Source of the DNA: Kluyvera cryocrescens NBRC 102467
GTDB taxonomy: Bacteria > Pseudomonadota > Gammaproteobacteria > Enterobacterales > Enterobacteriaceae
DNA: 64,000 nt
NCBI RefSeq assembly: GCF_001571285.1
Contig: NZ_BCTM01000008.1
Coordinates: 1-64,000, forward strand
Direction: 5' to 3'
Below the pieces are notes generated by a model. It did no database searches. It worked only from the letters and a program-made list of their open reading frames with translations, and had not been told where the DNA came from. The position numbers and the translations under genes were made by a program. Of the stretch, positions 7,569-17,533 are shown piece after piece; the stretch's first letter is position 1; each line of letters opens with the position of its first letter.

Positions 7569-9125
7569 CTACTGTGCCTGTGCTTCCTGCTCTGCCATCC
7601 AGCGCGGAAAATCCTCAAGCAGTATCGGTTCTGCAAACAAATACCCCTGCAGTAAATAGACGCCTTGACGCTGGAGATAGCTGGCCTGTTCGTCCGTCTC
7701 AACCCCTTCCGCAATGAGTTCAATGTTCAGACGCTGACCCAGCGCGATGATCATATCGGTGACAGTTGAGTTCACGGCATCCGTACCTATTGCTTCCGTG
7801 AATGATTTGTCGATTTTGAGGACATCCGGGTGCAGCATCTCCAGCCATGAAAGCGAACTGTTGCCGGTGCCAAAATCGTCTATCGCCAGCTTAATTTGGC
7901 GATTGCCCAGTTCGCTACGCACCTCATAGTTGACGTCGTGCAGCGCTTCACGTTCGGTGAGCTCAACCGTCAATTGCTGGATCGGCTTTACGCTAAACCA
8001 GTTTTGTTCTAAATCCTTCAGCAGCAGCCCATCCTTAAAGTGCGGCGCGGCAATGTTAATACCTATCTGAAATTCAGGATCTTGCGGGAAGAGATGGAGT
8101 TTTTTCGCCGTTTCGCTAATGACATAGCGGGTGAGGGGGATAATCAGGTTTTGCATTTCGGCAATGGGAATAAACACATCCGGATCTACCCAGCCCACGC
8201 GCGGATTGTTCCATCTCAGCAGAATTTCAACCCCGGTGCAGCGCTGCACGCGGGCATCCATTTGCGGTTGGCAGTACAGGCTGAACTCTTTCCCGGCAAT
8301 ACCCATATTGATTTCACGCGAGAAACTCAGCCGTCCCGCGGTGGCCAGCCAGGCAATCCAGGTAAACAGGACGCTCATGATGATCGCCAGCGGCAGCTCA
8401 GAATAGAGATTATTGAAGGTCAGCCGTTCGGAGCCCGGGCCTAACGCGCTAATACTGAAAGGGAATTGAGAAGATTTAAGGGTATATGAACTGCTGTCGG
8501 AATTGACCAAATGCGGGGTAATGCCCGTCTCATGCTGAAAATAATGGTTGCCCACGTTCAGGCTCATGTGGCTAATCAGCGGCGGAGAGGACTCAAGAAT
8601 AATATTGCTGACTAAATCAATGTTGATAGAGGCCAAAACGCCGTCCTGACCGTCCGCCGAGGCGGGAAACCATTGGATAAGGATTGGTGTGCCTTTAATC
8701 AACGAGTGGTCGATGGTTAATTCCAGCACCGCCTGGGGGTTAGGCAATCGCGCCTGAAGCGAATGGATGGGCACATTGCGGGCACCCAGCGCACTGGAGC
8801 AGTAAAGCTGGCCTGATTTAATCAACGCGATGGAGCGGACGGTTTGCAGCTCAACGGCCACCTTACGCAACTGCAGATGAATGGCCTCGCAGGGCTGACC
8901 TACCAGTGCCAGCATCGCATGGCGTTGGGTTTGCAGCGGCTGCAGAATCTTATTTAACCGCTCGACCGAATGGCGGGTGAGCGTATCTATCTGTTTGTGA
9001 TTTACGCTACGCTGTGAAATAAATCGCGTCCCGAGGGTGAGCACAAAAGCACATACCGCGACGGTCACACATACGGCGATTCGCTTACGTAGATACTTCC
9101 TGATAATCCATTGTGCGGTTTGCAT
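7569..9125 (-). CDS. pdeD: Cyclic-di-GMP phosphodiesterase (CSS-motif and EAL domains)
   Basis: Homologue of E. coli PdeD (YoaD). The 518-residue protein has an N-terminal membrane segment (about 15-35), a periplasmic CSS-motif sensor domain (GQPCEA and YCSSALG supply the conserved cysteines), a second membrane helix near 245-265, and a C-terminal EAL domain. The EAL signature is EIL (GVEILLRW), with DDFGTGNSS and AEGVET intact, so catalysis is likely. CSS-EAL enzymes respond to periplasmic thiol redox state through DsbA/DsbB; dsbB is also in this window. I chose MQTAQW as start to match K-12; the open frame extends 61 codons upstream through non-conserved sequence. Confidence 0.92.
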   Translation of the reverse strand: MQTAQWIIRKYLRKRIAVCVTVAVCAFVLTLGTRFISQRSVNHKQIDTLTRHSVERLNKILQPLQTQRHAMLALVGQPCEAIHLQLRKVAVELQTVRSIALIKSGQLYCSSALGARNVPIHSLQARLPNPQAVLELTIDHSLIKGTPILIQWFPASADGQDGVLASINIDLVSNIILESSPPLISHMSLNVGNHYFQHETGITPHLVNSDSSSYTLKSSQFPFSISALGPGSERLTFNNLYSELPLAIIMSVLFTWIAWLATAGRLSFSREINMGIAGKEFSLYCQPQMDARVQRCTGVEILLRWNNPRVGWVDPDVFIPIAEMQNLIIPLTRYVISETAKKLHLFPQDPEFQIGINIAAPHFKDGLLLKDLEQNWFSVKPIQQLTVELTEREALHDVNYEVRSELGNRQIKLAIDDFGTGNSSLSWLEMLHPDVLKIDKSFTEAIGTDAVNSTVTDMIIALGQRLNIELIAEGVETDEQASYLQRQGVYLLQGYLFAEPILLEDFPRWMAEQEAQAQ

Positions 9126-9225
9126 GTCCGATGCCCGGTGCGGATATATTGATAAAGAAAATACCAGTGACGTCAGAGCAAGTGTAGTGGGAAGCGAAAA
9201 ATGTGAGAAAAAAGAGGCAAATAAA

Positions 9226-9251
9226 TCACCCACCCGTATTAGGGGTGGGTG
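9226..9251 (-). terminator. Terminator of sdaA
   Basis: TCACCCACCC and GGGTGGGTGA form a ten-base stem with a short loop; on the minus strand it is followed by TTTATTTG. It lies just after the sdaA stop and before pdeD. Confidence 0.8.
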
Positions 9252-9261
9252 AAACGTCGTA

Positions 9262-10626
9262 CTAGTCGCACTGAACCTTAATCGCCAGACCGCCGCGTGA
9301 TGTCTCACGGTATTTGGCGTTCATGTCTTTACCGGTTTCGTACATGGTCTCGATCACTTTATCCAGAGAGACGCGCGGCTCGCTGGTACGGCGCATTGCC
9401 ATCCGCGAGGCGTTAATCGCTTTGACCGAGGCAATGGCGTTACGTTCGATGCAAGGCACCTGAACCTGTCCGGCGACCGGGTCACAGGTCAGCCCCAGGT
9501 TATGCTCCATGCCAATTTCAGCCGCCACGCATACTTGTTCAGGGCTTGCGCCCAGCAGTTCGGCCAGACCGGCCGCCGCCATTGAACAGGCTACGCCCAC
9601 TTCACCCTGACAGCCCACTTCGGCACCTGAAATCGAGGCGTTCATTTTATACAGTGCGCCAATCGCGCCGGAGGCGAGGAAGTAGCGAATATAAATTTCC
9701 GGGGTCACCGGTTCGATAAAGTGATCGTAGTAGGCGAGTACCGCTGGAACGATCCCACATGCGCCGTTGGTTGGCGCCGTGACGACGCGGCCCCCGGCGG
9801 CGTTTTCTTCGTTAACGGCCAGCGCGAACATATTGACCCAATCGACCACGTTCATCGGATCGTGAGACAGCTTATCGCTGGCAACCAGCAGACGACGCAG
9901 CGCGGAGGCGCGGCGAGGCACGCGCAGAGGCCCCGGCAGAATCCCTTCGGTGTTCATTCCGCGATCGATACAAGCGCGCATGGTTTGCCACACGTTGGCG
10001 AAATAGTCTTCAATTTCTTGTTTACTGTGCAGCGCCAGCTCATTTTGCATCACCATGCCGGAGACAGACAGACCGGTCTGCTGGCAATAGCCCAGCAGCT
10101 CCGTGGCGGAGGCGAACGGATATGGCACCTGCACCGCATTGCTGGCTTCTTTGCCAAAATGCTCTTCATCAACGATAAAACCGCCGCCGATGGAGTAGTA
10201 GGTTTTGCTATAGACCAGCGTTTCACCAGCCCAGGCGTGGATCTGCATGGCGTTCTCGTGCAGCGAGAGGTTCTCGCTGCGGAAGCGCATCCCATCATTT
10301 GCTGGGAAATCGACTTCCACACGGCCCTGCGCCAGCAGCAGGCGTCCGCGGGTTTCCACATCGCGAATAAACGCCGGAATAGCATCAATATCTACGGTAT
10401 CCGGCTGGTTACCCGCCAGACCCATGATGATCGCGATATCGGTATGGTGGCCTTTACCGGTGAGGGACAGTGAACCGTAGACGTCAACGGCAACGCGCGT
10501 CACGTCATCAATCAGTCCCTTTTCGACCAGGTCATCGACGAACTGTTTGCCAGCCTTCATCGGCCCTACAGTATGGGAAGATGAGGGGCCAATCCCCACC
10601 TTAAACATGTCGAATATACTAATCAC
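9262..10626 (-). CDS. sdaA: L-serine ammonia-lyase 1
   Basis: SdaA deaminates L-serine to pyruvate and ammonia using an oxygen-sensitive [4Fe-4S] cluster. The 454-residue product is the same length as E. coli SdaA and highly similar, with the beta-domain motif SSSHTVGPM near residues 14-22 and the catalytic-domain cysteines in [15 protein letters not shown] and LTCDPV. Translation starts at GTG (10626), as in E. coli, preceded by CAGGAG; the open frame upstream starts before this site. It is a single-gene unit with its own terminator. Confidence 0.97.
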   Translation of the reverse strand: MISIFDMFKVGIGPSSSHTVGPMKAGKQFVDDLVEKGLIDDVTRVAVDVYGSLSLTGKGHHTDIAIIMGLAGNQPDTVDIDAIPAFIRDVETRGRLLLAQGRVEVDFPANDGMRFRSENLSLHENAMQIHAWAGETLVYSKTYYSIGGGFIVDEEHFGKEASNAVQVPYPFASATELLGYCQQTGLSVSGMVMQNELALHSKQEIEDYFANVWQTMRACIDRGMNTEGILPGPLRVPRRASALRRLLVASDKLSHDPMNVVDWVNMFALAVNEENAAGGRVVTAPTNGACGIVPAVLAYYDHFIEPVTPEIYIRYFLASGAIGALYKMNASISGAEVGCQGEVGVACSMAAAGLAELLGASPEQVCVAAEIGMEHNLGLTCDPVAGQVQVPCIERNAIASVKAINASRMAMRRTSEPRVSLDKVIETMYETGKDMNAKYRETSRGGLAIKVQCD

Positions 10627-10790
10627 TTTAACACTCCTGACAGGGTTGCCGCGTTGTTGCGGCAACGATGTAATAACTGCGCATAGTGTATGAGGGAACC
10701 CGGAACTCAGCTTAACTATTCACATGAATTTAACTAATGAATAGCCCCGATTTTACTAATACTGAGCGCCGGATTGAATGATAAGTATAG

Positions 10791-11369
10791 TCAGGGTTTC
10801 AGGCCCACTTGTAGCGCCAGTTCACGAATGATGCCAGCGGTCATGCCCCAGACAAAATAGTGCTGATACCACGATAGCCAGACGCGGTGAGAATCTCCGC
10901 GGCGATGGATATCCAGCGGGTGATAGCGGCCTAAGCGCAGCGCTTCAGCCAGCGGCATCTCAAACACCGAGGCGACTTCATCTTCACTGGCGTGATAGTG
11001 CAGATCCGGCGGGATAACGCCCAGCACCGGGGTCACCTGAAAACCGGTCACGCTGTCCACCGGAGGCAGGACGCCAATAATATCCACGCACTCCGGCGGT
11101 ATGGCCACTTCTTCCTGTGCTTCACGCAGCGCGGCGGCGATCAGCGAGGCATCGCTGCTGTCCACCGCGCCGCCGGGAAAGGCTACCTGGCCGGGATGTT
11201 TGCGCAAACGCGCAGAGCGCTGCGTCAGTAGCAGGCCGGGCTGCGGACGACGCACAATGGGCACCAGCACCGCCGCCTGGCGGGCATTTAACGCCGCGCG
11301 GCTGGTTTGCGGGCGCAGCAGCTGAAAGCGGGAGAGGAAATCATCCAGATTCAGCGCGTTGACATCCAT
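10791..11369 (-). CDS. nudL: Nudix hydrolase NudL (CoA pyrophosphatase family)
   Basis: A 192-residue Nudix protein matching E. coli NudL (YeaB). The Nudix box ([23 protein letters not shown], abbreviated: GG at about 74, REAQEEV near 92-98) has the Glu residues that bind Mg2+, and the upstream [13 protein letters not shown] is typical of the CoA pyrophosphatase subgroup (Nudt7/PCD1-like). Expected activity is hydrolysis of CoA or related nucleoside diphosphates; the E. coli enzyme has not been firmly assigned to my knowledge. It begins two bases after the pabB stop and so is translated with pabB. Confidence 0.92.
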   Translation of the reverse strand: MDVNALNLDDFLSRFQLLRPQTSRAALNARQAAVLVPIVRRPQPGLLLTQRSARLRKHPGQVAFPGGAVDSSDASLIAAALREAQEEVAIPPECVDIIGVLPPVDSVTGFQVTPVLGVIPPDLHYHASEDEVASVFEMPLAEALRLGRYHPLDIHRRGDSHRVWLSWYQHYFVWGMTAGIIRELALQVGLKP

Positions 11370-11371
11370 GG

Positions 11372-12730
11372 TTATGACTCCAGTTGCGATAAGATACGAT
11401 TAACTTTATCAAATGTTTCCTGATATTCCGCCCCTTCCTCGCTATCAGCAACCAGCCCGCCGCCTGCCGAGCAGTACAGCGTGCCTTGCGTTGCGGTAAC
11501 GGTGCGGATAGTAATGCTGGTGTCCATATTACCGCAGGCGCTGAGATAGCCAATGCTGCCGCACCACGCATTACGACGATGCGGTTCCAGCTCATCAATA
11601 ATCTCCATGGCCCGTACTTTGGGTGCGCCGGTAATCGAGCCGCCGGGAAACGCAGCGCGCAGCAGATCGGTGGCGTGTAGCGTGGCTGGCAACGTGGCGG
11701 TTATGGTACTCACCAGATGGTGAACCGCTGGGAACGGCTCGACAACAAAAAGCTCCGGCACCCGCACGCTGCCCGGTACCGCTACGCGGCCAATATCGTT
11801 GCGCATCAGGTCAACAATCATCAGGTTTTCTGCACGATCCTTCGCAGAATTCGCCAGTCGCTTGGCCTGTTTGGCATCGGCCAGCGGATCGTCCAGACGC
11901 GGCAATGTCCCCTTGATAGGGCGAGTCTGGATGTGTCCTTGCTCAAGCTGAATAAAACGTTCGGGAGACAGGCTCAGGATTGCGCTGTCGTCGAGCCGTA
12001 AGAAGGCACTAAACGGCGCGCGGTTGCTGCGGTTTAGGCGAACAAACGCTTGCCACTCATCGCCACGATAGCGAGCCTGAAAACGCTGGGCCAGATTGAC
12101 CTGGTAACAGTCGCCGCTTTGCAGATAGGCCTGCACCTGGCGGAATTTCTCTCCGTACTGTTCACGGCTCATATTGGATTGCCAGCGTGATGACAGCGCA
12201 AATGGCTCGCCGTCGGCTGGGCGTTGCTGTTCAAGCCAGGCCAGACGCGCCTGAATATCGCCGTAGCTCAGCAGCGTGACGGTCTGGCGGTGATGGTCGA
12301 CGATCAGCGCCCAGTCATAAATGCCAACGGCCATGTCCGGCACCGTCAGATCGTTTTGCGCCTGCTGGGGTAAGGATTCAAACCGACGGCCAAGATCGTA
12401 ACCGAACAGCCCCACGGCTCCGCCGATAAACGGCAGCTCCGGCAGCGAAGCGTTGCTGAATGCGCAGTTGGCTAGCGCTTGGTGCAATAGCGTTAGCGGA
12501 TCGTCAGTTGAGGGGGTGACCGTGCCGTCGGCGTTCCTGATCTCGCTGGTCTCCCCGCGGGTGACTAACGTGATACGCGGCTCGGCAACCACAATATCGT
12601 AACGGCTGTGCGGATGATTGGCGTAGCCTGAATGCAGCATCATGGCCCATGGCGAGGCGCTTAACGGGGCAAAATAATATTCTGCAGCGTCCTGTCGCCA
12701 GGGAAGCGTCATGGTTGAAGGGGGTAACAT
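11372..12730 (-). CDS. pabB: Aminodeoxychorismate synthase component I
   Basis: PabB converts chorismate and ammonia (supplied by PabA) to 4-amino-4-deoxychorismate, the precursor of p-aminobenzoate in folate synthesis. The 452-residue protein has the chorismate-binding fold, with the catalytic lysine in RPIKGTLPR near residue 273, the [12 protein letters not shown] motif, and [11 protein letters not shown] near 380. E. coli PabB is 453 residues. The N-terminus carries the tryptophan-binding subdomain typical of PabB. It reads away from yoaH, and nudL follows directly. Confidence 0.96.
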   Translation of the reverse strand: MLPPSTMTLPWRQDAAEYYFAPLSASPWAMMLHSGYANHPHSRYDIVVAEPRITLVTRGETSEIRNADGTVTPSTDDPLTLLHQALANCAFSNASLPELPFIGGAVGLFGYDLGRRFESLPQQAQNDLTVPDMAVGIYDWALIVDHHRQTVTLLSYGDIQARLAWLEQQRPADGEPFALSSRWQSNMSREQYGEKFRQVQAYLQSGDCYQVNLAQRFQARYRGDEWQAFVRLNRSNRAPFSAFLRLDDSAILSLSPERFIQLEQGHIQTRPIKGTLPRLDDPLADAKQAKRLANSAKDRAENLMIVDLMRNDIGRVAVPGSVRVPELFVVEPFPAVHHLVSTITATLPATLHATDLLRAAFPGGSITGAPKVRAMEIIDELEPHRRNAWCGSIGYLSACGNMDTSITIRTVTATQGTLYCSAGGGLVADSEEGAEYQETFDKVNRILSQLES

Positions 12731-12821
12731 TGTTATTCTGTCCAGCCTGTTCTGCGCTGCCTATGGCGAATAATCGGGCAGCATGGGATAATAAGCGCCC
12801 ACAATGTAGCAGGAGTCAATG

Positions 12822-13007
12822 ATGTTTGCAGGATTACCTTCATTAAGCCATGAACAGCAGCAGAAAGCCGTTGAACGTATTCAGGAGCTGATGTCTCAGG
12901 GCATGGCGAGCGGTCAGGCAATTGCGCTGGTGGCTGAAGAGCTGCGCGCGAACCATAAAGGCGAGCGAATCGTTGCCCGTTTTGAGGACGAAGACGAGGA
13001 CGAGTAA
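12822..13007 (+). CDS. yoaH: YoaH family protein (UPF0181)
   Basis: A 61-residue acidic-tailed protein matching E. coli YoaH (59 residues), ending in repeated Glu-Asp (FEDEDEDE). Function unknown. Two adjacent ATGs (12819 and 12822) follow AGGAG; the second matches the K-12 start and has better spacing, but the first cannot be excluded. A glycosidase-like gene absent from this place in K-12 starts four bases after the stop, so it probably shares this transcript. Confidence 0.92.
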
Positions 13008-13011
13008 GCCA

Positions 13012-13740
13012 ATGGCGTCCTTCCTAAAACCCCTGCTGCTGGTATTGGCGACAACGCCTCTACTGGCGGCAGCCGGTTCCTCCTGTCAGCTTACCGATCC
13101 CGGCCTGACGCTGCAAAGCTATCGCGCCGACCCTCAACATGAACGTATCGCCATGTACTGGCGCCAGTCTAATGGTAAAGACTATGGCTCATTGCGCGCG
13201 CTGCTCGCCGATATCAACGGCGACGGGCGCGTACGAATGGCGATGAATGGCGGTATTTACGACAAAGCCTATGCACCGCTCGGCCTGTATATTGAGAAGG
13301 GGCAGCAAAAAGTTGCCGTGAACCGATCGTCAGGCGGCGGTAATTTCTTTATTAAACCCGGCGGTGTGTTTTATCTGCGCGGCCAGAAGGCGGGGATCAT
13401 CAGCCTTGATAAGCTGAAATCGACCAACGGGATGGACTATGCGGTACAGTCCGGCCCGATGCTGATTGAAAATGGCGTCATTAACTGGCGGCTTAAACCA
13501 TCCGCCAGCTCGCGTAAGCTGCGTAATGGCGTGGGGATTACAACCCAGGGGAAAGTGGTGTTCATGCTAAGCGACCGCGAAACCAACTTTTATGATTTCG
13601 CCTGCTATGCCAAAACGCGACTCAACGTGCGCCAGATGCTCTATCTCGATGGCACTATTTCGAAAATGTACCAGCAGGGGAGCAGTATTCCCTGGCAGTA
13701 CCATCCTTTTGTGTCGATGATCACCGTCGAAAAACGTTAA
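13012..13740 (+). CDS. Secreted phosphodiester glycosidase family protein (DUF2233)
   Basis: A 242-residue protein with a probable signal peptide (about residues 1-21, LLLVLATTPLLAAAG). The body looks like the phosphodiester glycosidase/NAGPA family (DUF2233, as in E. coli YigE): MAMNGGIYDKAYAPLGLYI near residue 75, and FFIKPGGVFYL, VQSGPMLI and GVGITTQGKVVFMLSD later. Family members remove sugars from phosphodiester-linked glycans; the actual substrate is unknown. It starts four bases after yoaH with GAGGACGAG acting as ribosome-binding site inside the yoaH tail, and ends at a strong terminator. It marks the left end of the accessory block. Confidence 0.75.
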   Translation: MASFLKPLLLVLATTPLLAAAGSSCQLTDPGLTLQSYRADPQHERIAMYWRQSNGKDYGSLRALLADINGDGRVRMAMNGGIYDKAYAPLGLYIEKGQQKVAVNRSSGGGNFFIKPGGVFYLRGQKAGIISLDKLKSTNGMDYAVQSGPMLIENGVINWRLKPSASSRKLRNGVGITTQGKVVFMLSDRETNFYDFACYAKTRLNVRQMLYLDGTISKMYQQGSSIPWQYHPFVSMITVEKR

Positions 13741-13743
13741 AAA

Positions 13744-13765
13744 CGCCTTCCGTTTCCGGAAGGCG
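13744..13765. terminator. Bidirectional terminator between convergent genes
   Basis: CGCCTTCCG-TTTC-CGGAAGGCG is a perfect nine-base stem with a four-base loop, preceded by an A-run, so it can act on the lyase operon from the other strand as well. Confidence 0.8.
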
Positions 13766-13770
13766 GTCTG

Positions 13771-15768
13771 TTAGTTAATCACATCCGGTCGTTGCTCAGG
13801 GTCATCGTATAAGGTCACATGGCACACGTTTTCGCCGCGCCAGAACGAAATTTGCGTGCCAATCGGCGTATGATGGACGCTCACTTCGGTTAAGGGCGCC
13901 GACTTCGCCAGATCCCATAGACAGACAAAACGCGCCTGCGGCAGATGGTTGCGCAACACCAGATAGCTGAGGTTGCTTATCGCTGGGTTATCTGGTGCCA
14001 GCCCTTGCCACAGTTCACCATCGCCCGCCAGCCATAGCGCGACCGTCTCTTCACCCTGGGTAAAATGGCGCGGCTGACAGCCGTGAAGCGGCGTCATGGT
14101 CGAGTTTTCCATATGGCGCAGCGGGCCGCTAAGTGAGAAGGGTAGCGCGCTACCGCTTTGATCCAGCGCCTGCGCCGCCAGGTGCAGCGTCCAGTCAAGC
14201 TGTTGACGATGCGGGTTGGCAACCGTCGACAGATCGATAAGCACATCATCGAGCCACAGCAGCCTGCGGCGGAAACGAATCTCCTGCCAGGACTGTTCAT
14301 CCCATTCGACCCGCGTATGGCTATTCAACTGCGGCGCCGGTTTACGCCAGTCTACCTCGGTATCAAGCCATAGGTAGTCATCCCCCATATGCCAGCCTAG
14401 CACTTCAGGATTGGCGGGTGGTTGATTGCTTTGGTTGACCGTCAGCGTGTTATGGGTGGCGCTGTTTTTGTAGTAGTCATAGTGCATTTTGGCACCATAG
14501 CCGGTGGTCCCCAGATCCGGAAGTAGCCAGCCGTCGCGTTGCCACAGCATCAGCCCCAGCCTATCGTAGTGATCGTGCTCGCCGCCCCAGGGGCTGTGTT
14601 TAATCAGCAGCGCCTGCTGTTGCTGCGGTTTACGCCAAAGCGTGATCCCAGCGCCCGGTGCAAACAGCGACTGCTGAGGGATCAGCTCCACTGGGGTTTC
14701 TGGCAGCGGCTGGTCGCGCCAGAGCAGCGTTTCGCGTTCATCTGGCTGCGTCTTGGTAAACTGCAACACGGCGGCGTACAGCGGGTCGCGCCAGATAAAC
14801 CAGGCAAATTCGTACAGATCCCGGTGATGCAGTTTTTCCTGCCCGGCGAGGCAGTCGTTGAGACGCGGGAAGGTACCGTCCGGCAGCAGCAAGGAGAGCG
14901 GGAAGCTCAGCATCGGCCGATACCATGGGCCGTCAATCAGACTCCAGCGGGTGCCGCGCGCCAGCTTCTCAAAGGCAAAGAAGCCCTGCAGCGCGTAATA
15001 GTGGTAGTGCACCGATCCTTCGAACCACAGTCCTTCCGCCAGAAGACCATTCTCCAACTGCCAGCGCAGGCCGTACGGCTGATTGACGGCAAATTCCAGT
15101 AGTGCCTCATCTTCCAGTACAAAACCGAGTATCCCAAGTGCCGCGCTGATTTTTACCTCATGGTTGTGGATCTGCGGGCTGCGATGCTGACGCAAAAAGT
15201 CGGCGGCGCAGCGCAACAGGTTGTCGCAAATGTGCTGTTGCTCGGCCAGGGTTAATCCATCTTGAATAAAGTCATAGCCAAGCGCCATATCCAGAATACA
15301 GTTGGCTTCGCACAGCGTCTGCGCATTCATTTTCCCCGGCCCGTTGTGCGGAATATCGCCATGAACTTCATAACCCGGGTAGACGTCGGCATAGCCCAGC
15401 AACAACGTCCGTACCCTATCGCGATACGCCGTTTCACCGGTCAGTTGCCATAGCAGCCCCAACTGCTGGCAAGTGCTGGCGTTGCGACCATTCATTTCGC
15501 GCCACCAGGCGCCATCCCACGGCTCGCCGCGAAATATTTCGCCGTCTACCGGGCAGGCGTGCTGATGGGGCGAGTTGGCCTCCCAGGTTAGCCGCACGCC
15601 ATGATGCGGACAAAAATAGTAGAGATTCCAGCTGGCAATTCCGGTCTGCGGGATGCAAACCTCGGCATCCAGCATCGGTTGTGCATTCTTCACGAGCTGT
15701 GCAATCAGACCGTTATTGCCGGCTGCACGTCTGGCAATGTCGGGCCATAGCCCAGAAAATTGTTTCAT
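13771..15768 (-). CDS. Heparinase II/III family polysaccharide lyase, cytoplasmic
   Basis: A 665-residue protein of the alginate-lyase/heparinase II-III superfamily (PL15/PL17-like architecture): an alpha/alpha-toroid N-terminal part (about 1-350) with HNHEVKISAALG and SVHYHYYALQGFF, then a beta-sandwich part beginning near GGEHDHYDRLG (His-rich, typical of the C-terminal heparinase II/III domain). Such enzymes cleave uronic-acid glycosidic bonds by beta-elimination, often exolytically on oligosaccharides. No signal peptide is visible, so it should act in the cytoplasm on imported oligomers. It overlaps the upstream lyase stop by one base (TGATG), so the two are translationally coupled. Substrate cannot be read from sequence; alginate, glucuronan or a mixed acidic glycan are all possible. 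Confidence 0.82.
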   Translation of the reverse strand: MKQFSGLWPDIARRAAGNNGLIAQLVKNAQPMLDAEVCIPQTGIASWNLYYFCPHHGVRLTWEANSPHQHACPVDGEIFRGEPWDGAWWREMNGRNASTCQQLGLLWQLTGETAYRDRVRTLLLGYADVYPGYEVHGDIPHNGPGKMNAQTLCEANCILDMALGYDFIQDGLTLAEQQHICDNLLRCAADFLRQHRSPQIHNHEVKISAALGILGFVLEDEALLEFAVNQPYGLRWQLENGLLAEGLWFEGSVHYHYYALQGFFAFEKLARGTRWSLIDGPWYRPMLSFPLSLLLPDGTFPRLNDCLAGQEKLHHRDLYEFAWFIWRDPLYAAVLQFTKTQPDERETLLWRDQPLPETPVELIPQQSLFAPGAGITLWRKPQQQQALLIKHSPWGGEHDHYDRLGLMLWQRDGWLLPDLGTTGYGAKMHYDYYKNSATHNTLTVNQSNQPPANPEVLGWHMGDDYLWLDTEVDWRKPAPQLNSHTRVEWDEQSWQEIRFRRRLLWLDDVLIDLSTVANPHRQQLDWTLHLAAQALDQSGSALPFSLSGPLRHMENSTMTPLHGCQPRHFTQGEETVALWLAGDGELWQGLAPDNPAISNLSYLVLRNHLPQARFVCLWDLAKSAPLTEVSVHHTPIGTQISFWRGENVCHVTLYDDPEQRPDVIN

Positions 15769-17006
15769 CAGTGGTTATCCTTGACCTCTGCTGATGCGGA
15801 AAGTGGAGCGATGAGCGTGGTGATATCGTCAGGATATTTTGCGCGCAGCCACTGGGCCTTTTCACGGAACAGGGGATCCTCCGGCCAGGCGTGCGCGGCG
15901 GTGGCGATATTTCGCAGCGCTTTCTTATCATCCATTTTGTCGAGATCTTTCCACGGCCACGGCGTGTCGCTGTTAATGAATCCGGCGATATAGTGATAGC
16001 CTTTGCGCAGACTGTGGTCGTCGAGCGTGAAGTTCCAGATATCGACACCGACTTTTTCGCCGAGGCGGCCCAGTCGGTTGTAGGCTTCAAGATTGAAATT
16101 GCTGTAGTGCCACGGGCGGGTACGCTCAAGTTCCGCTATTTGCCGCCCCTCGATATCAAACTGCCCGGCGATGCGGCGCAGTTGGGTAACGTATAAGCGC
16201 TTTTTCGCTTCCTCGGTTTTACCGCTAAACAGCGCAAAGGTCGCGGCCTGCATATCGAAATAGGTGCCGTGGTTGTTGTGCCAGTTTTCCTCTTCAAAAC
16301 CGTTCTGGCTGGTGGTCATCCAGTGATAAAACTCGCCGAACCACTGTTTGAGCTCGGCCACCTCGTTATCACTCAGTTTTCCGGAATCTTGCAGCAGGGC
16401 GATAGCGTCCACCACCTCGACCAGCGCACGGCTGTCGATAATGCCGATGCCGCGGCCGGTATTGATGCCGGGGATGGCCTGGGCGTGTTGCAGATTAGGC
16501 GTCATACGGGTTTGCGGATTTAGGAACCAGCTTTTTAGCTGTTCAACGGCCTTTTGCGCATAGCGGCTATCCTGCGAAAAATACCAGGCAAGGGCCAGCG
16601 TGGAGACGTCGTTACTCATCTTGACCAGGCGATTTTTATCGGTGGCATCGCTATTGGCATCCGGGTTGGTTTGCCCATCTTTGCGGATGTAAGGCAGCCC
16701 ATCTTTGGTGTCCGGGTTTGGCCACCAGTATGGCGGGAAGCTGTAATAATCATGTTTATTACCGCTGGCGGCGACCAGCGTTTTATCCATCACGGAAAAC
16801 AGCGGGTGATTCAACGCCAGGTCCGCTTTTTTTAGCAGTGCACTTTGTGCCTGGACGAACAACGGCTCTTTGGCCGCGATTTGCTGGCGGCTAAACGCCA
16901 AATCCTTGCCATCCAGCGTATAAGGCTCGGCAGCGTACAGCGACGTACTTAAGCCAGAACACAGGAGCGCAAGGCCTAATAATCCCCGGCGAGGTATTGA
17001 GTTCAT
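15768..17006 (-). CDS. Secreted alginate lyase family protein
   Basis: A 412-residue member of the alginate lyase fold (PF05426-like; PL5/PL38 relatives), with the conserved WHNNHGTYFDMQ segment near residue 252 and GRGIGIIDSR near 180. The N-terminus is a signal peptide with probable cleavage after SLYA near residue 25; it begins with PRRGLLG, reminiscent of a Tat signal. It should work in the periplasm and produce unsaturated oligouronides for uptake. First gene of a two-gene operon with the cytoplasmic heparinase-like lyase, divergent from the sugar ABC transporter. About 40 percent of residues by eye match the cytoplasmic paralogue at 21738-22877 (GLPYIRRDG, QAIPGI, NNHGT motifs shared). 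Confidence 0.82.
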   Translation of the reverse strand: MNSIPRRGLLGLALLCSGLSTSLYAAEPYTLDGKDLAFSRQQIAAKEPLFVQAQSALLKKADLALNHPLFSVMDKTLVAASGNKHDYYSFPPYWWPNPDTKDGLPYIRKDGQTNPDANSDATDKNRLVKMSNDVSTLALAWYFSQDSRYAQKAVEQLKSWFLNPQTRMTPNLQHAQAIPGINTGRGIGIIDSRALVEVVDAIALLQDSGKLSDNEVAELKQWFGEFYHWMTTSQNGFEEENWHNNHGTYFDMQAATFALFSGKTEEAKKRLYVTQLRRIAGQFDIEGRQIAELERTRPWHYSNFNLEAYNRLGRLGEKVGVDIWNFTLDDHSLRKGYHYIAGFINSDTPWPWKDLDKMDDKKALRNIATAAHAWPEDPLFREKAQWLRAKYPDDITTLIAPLSASAEVKDNH

Positions 17007-17533
17007 AGTGATAACCCTTCTGCAAATATGAGAAAAGATAACAACAGAATTATACCTGTCGCGTATTTAAGATACGTGAAAGGCAGGCGGTTTAATTAAA
17101 AATAAAGCGTTTTTAAATAGGATGGCGTGCAGTGTAAAAGACAAAGTGATTTTTTTTGTGATGCTCATCATATTTAGGGTGATGGTTAAAAAATAACGTT
17201 TTTAATGCAGTCTGAATCACATAAATCAGCGTTTTTCTATTTTTGTTTAGTTTTTCAACGAAATGGTTAAAATCATATCTTGTTGATATTTATTAGTATT
17301 ATTTTTATGTCACTTATTTTGTCACTTTCGTGTGTGATCTGATTCAACTTTTTTGTTTTTGAAATGGGATTTCTTTTTTGTGTGGTTGTATTGAAAAATA
17401 TAATTCTATTTAATGTTTGAAAATAGATTTTTACGCATCTCGTATTAATACCCAAATGCTTTTTTTCTGACTTTAAAATGCATTTGTTGCGAATTTAATT
17501 ACCTTTGTGCCCTACAATAAAGGATATGCGATC
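17007..17533. promoter_or_regulatory. AT-rich divergent control region of the lyase/ABC locus
   Basis: This 527-base gap is much richer in A and T than its surroundings and holds no credible gene. It must carry the promoters for the leftward lyase operon and the rightward transporter operon. A possible CRP site (TGTGA-TGCTCA-TCATA) lies at 17157-17172. The word CGTTTTT recurs at 17108, 17197 and 17230, in AAAGCGTTTTTAAAT, ATAACGTTTTTAATG and CAGCGTTTTTCTAT, possibly repeated regulator sites. The A+T excess also fits H-NS silencing of acquired DNA. Confidence 0.6.

Noticed and set aside
17273-17455. 60-residue minus-strand frame in the AT-rich lyase promoter region
   Set aside because: Composition (Ile, Asn, Lys, Thr) simply reflects AT-rich DNA.
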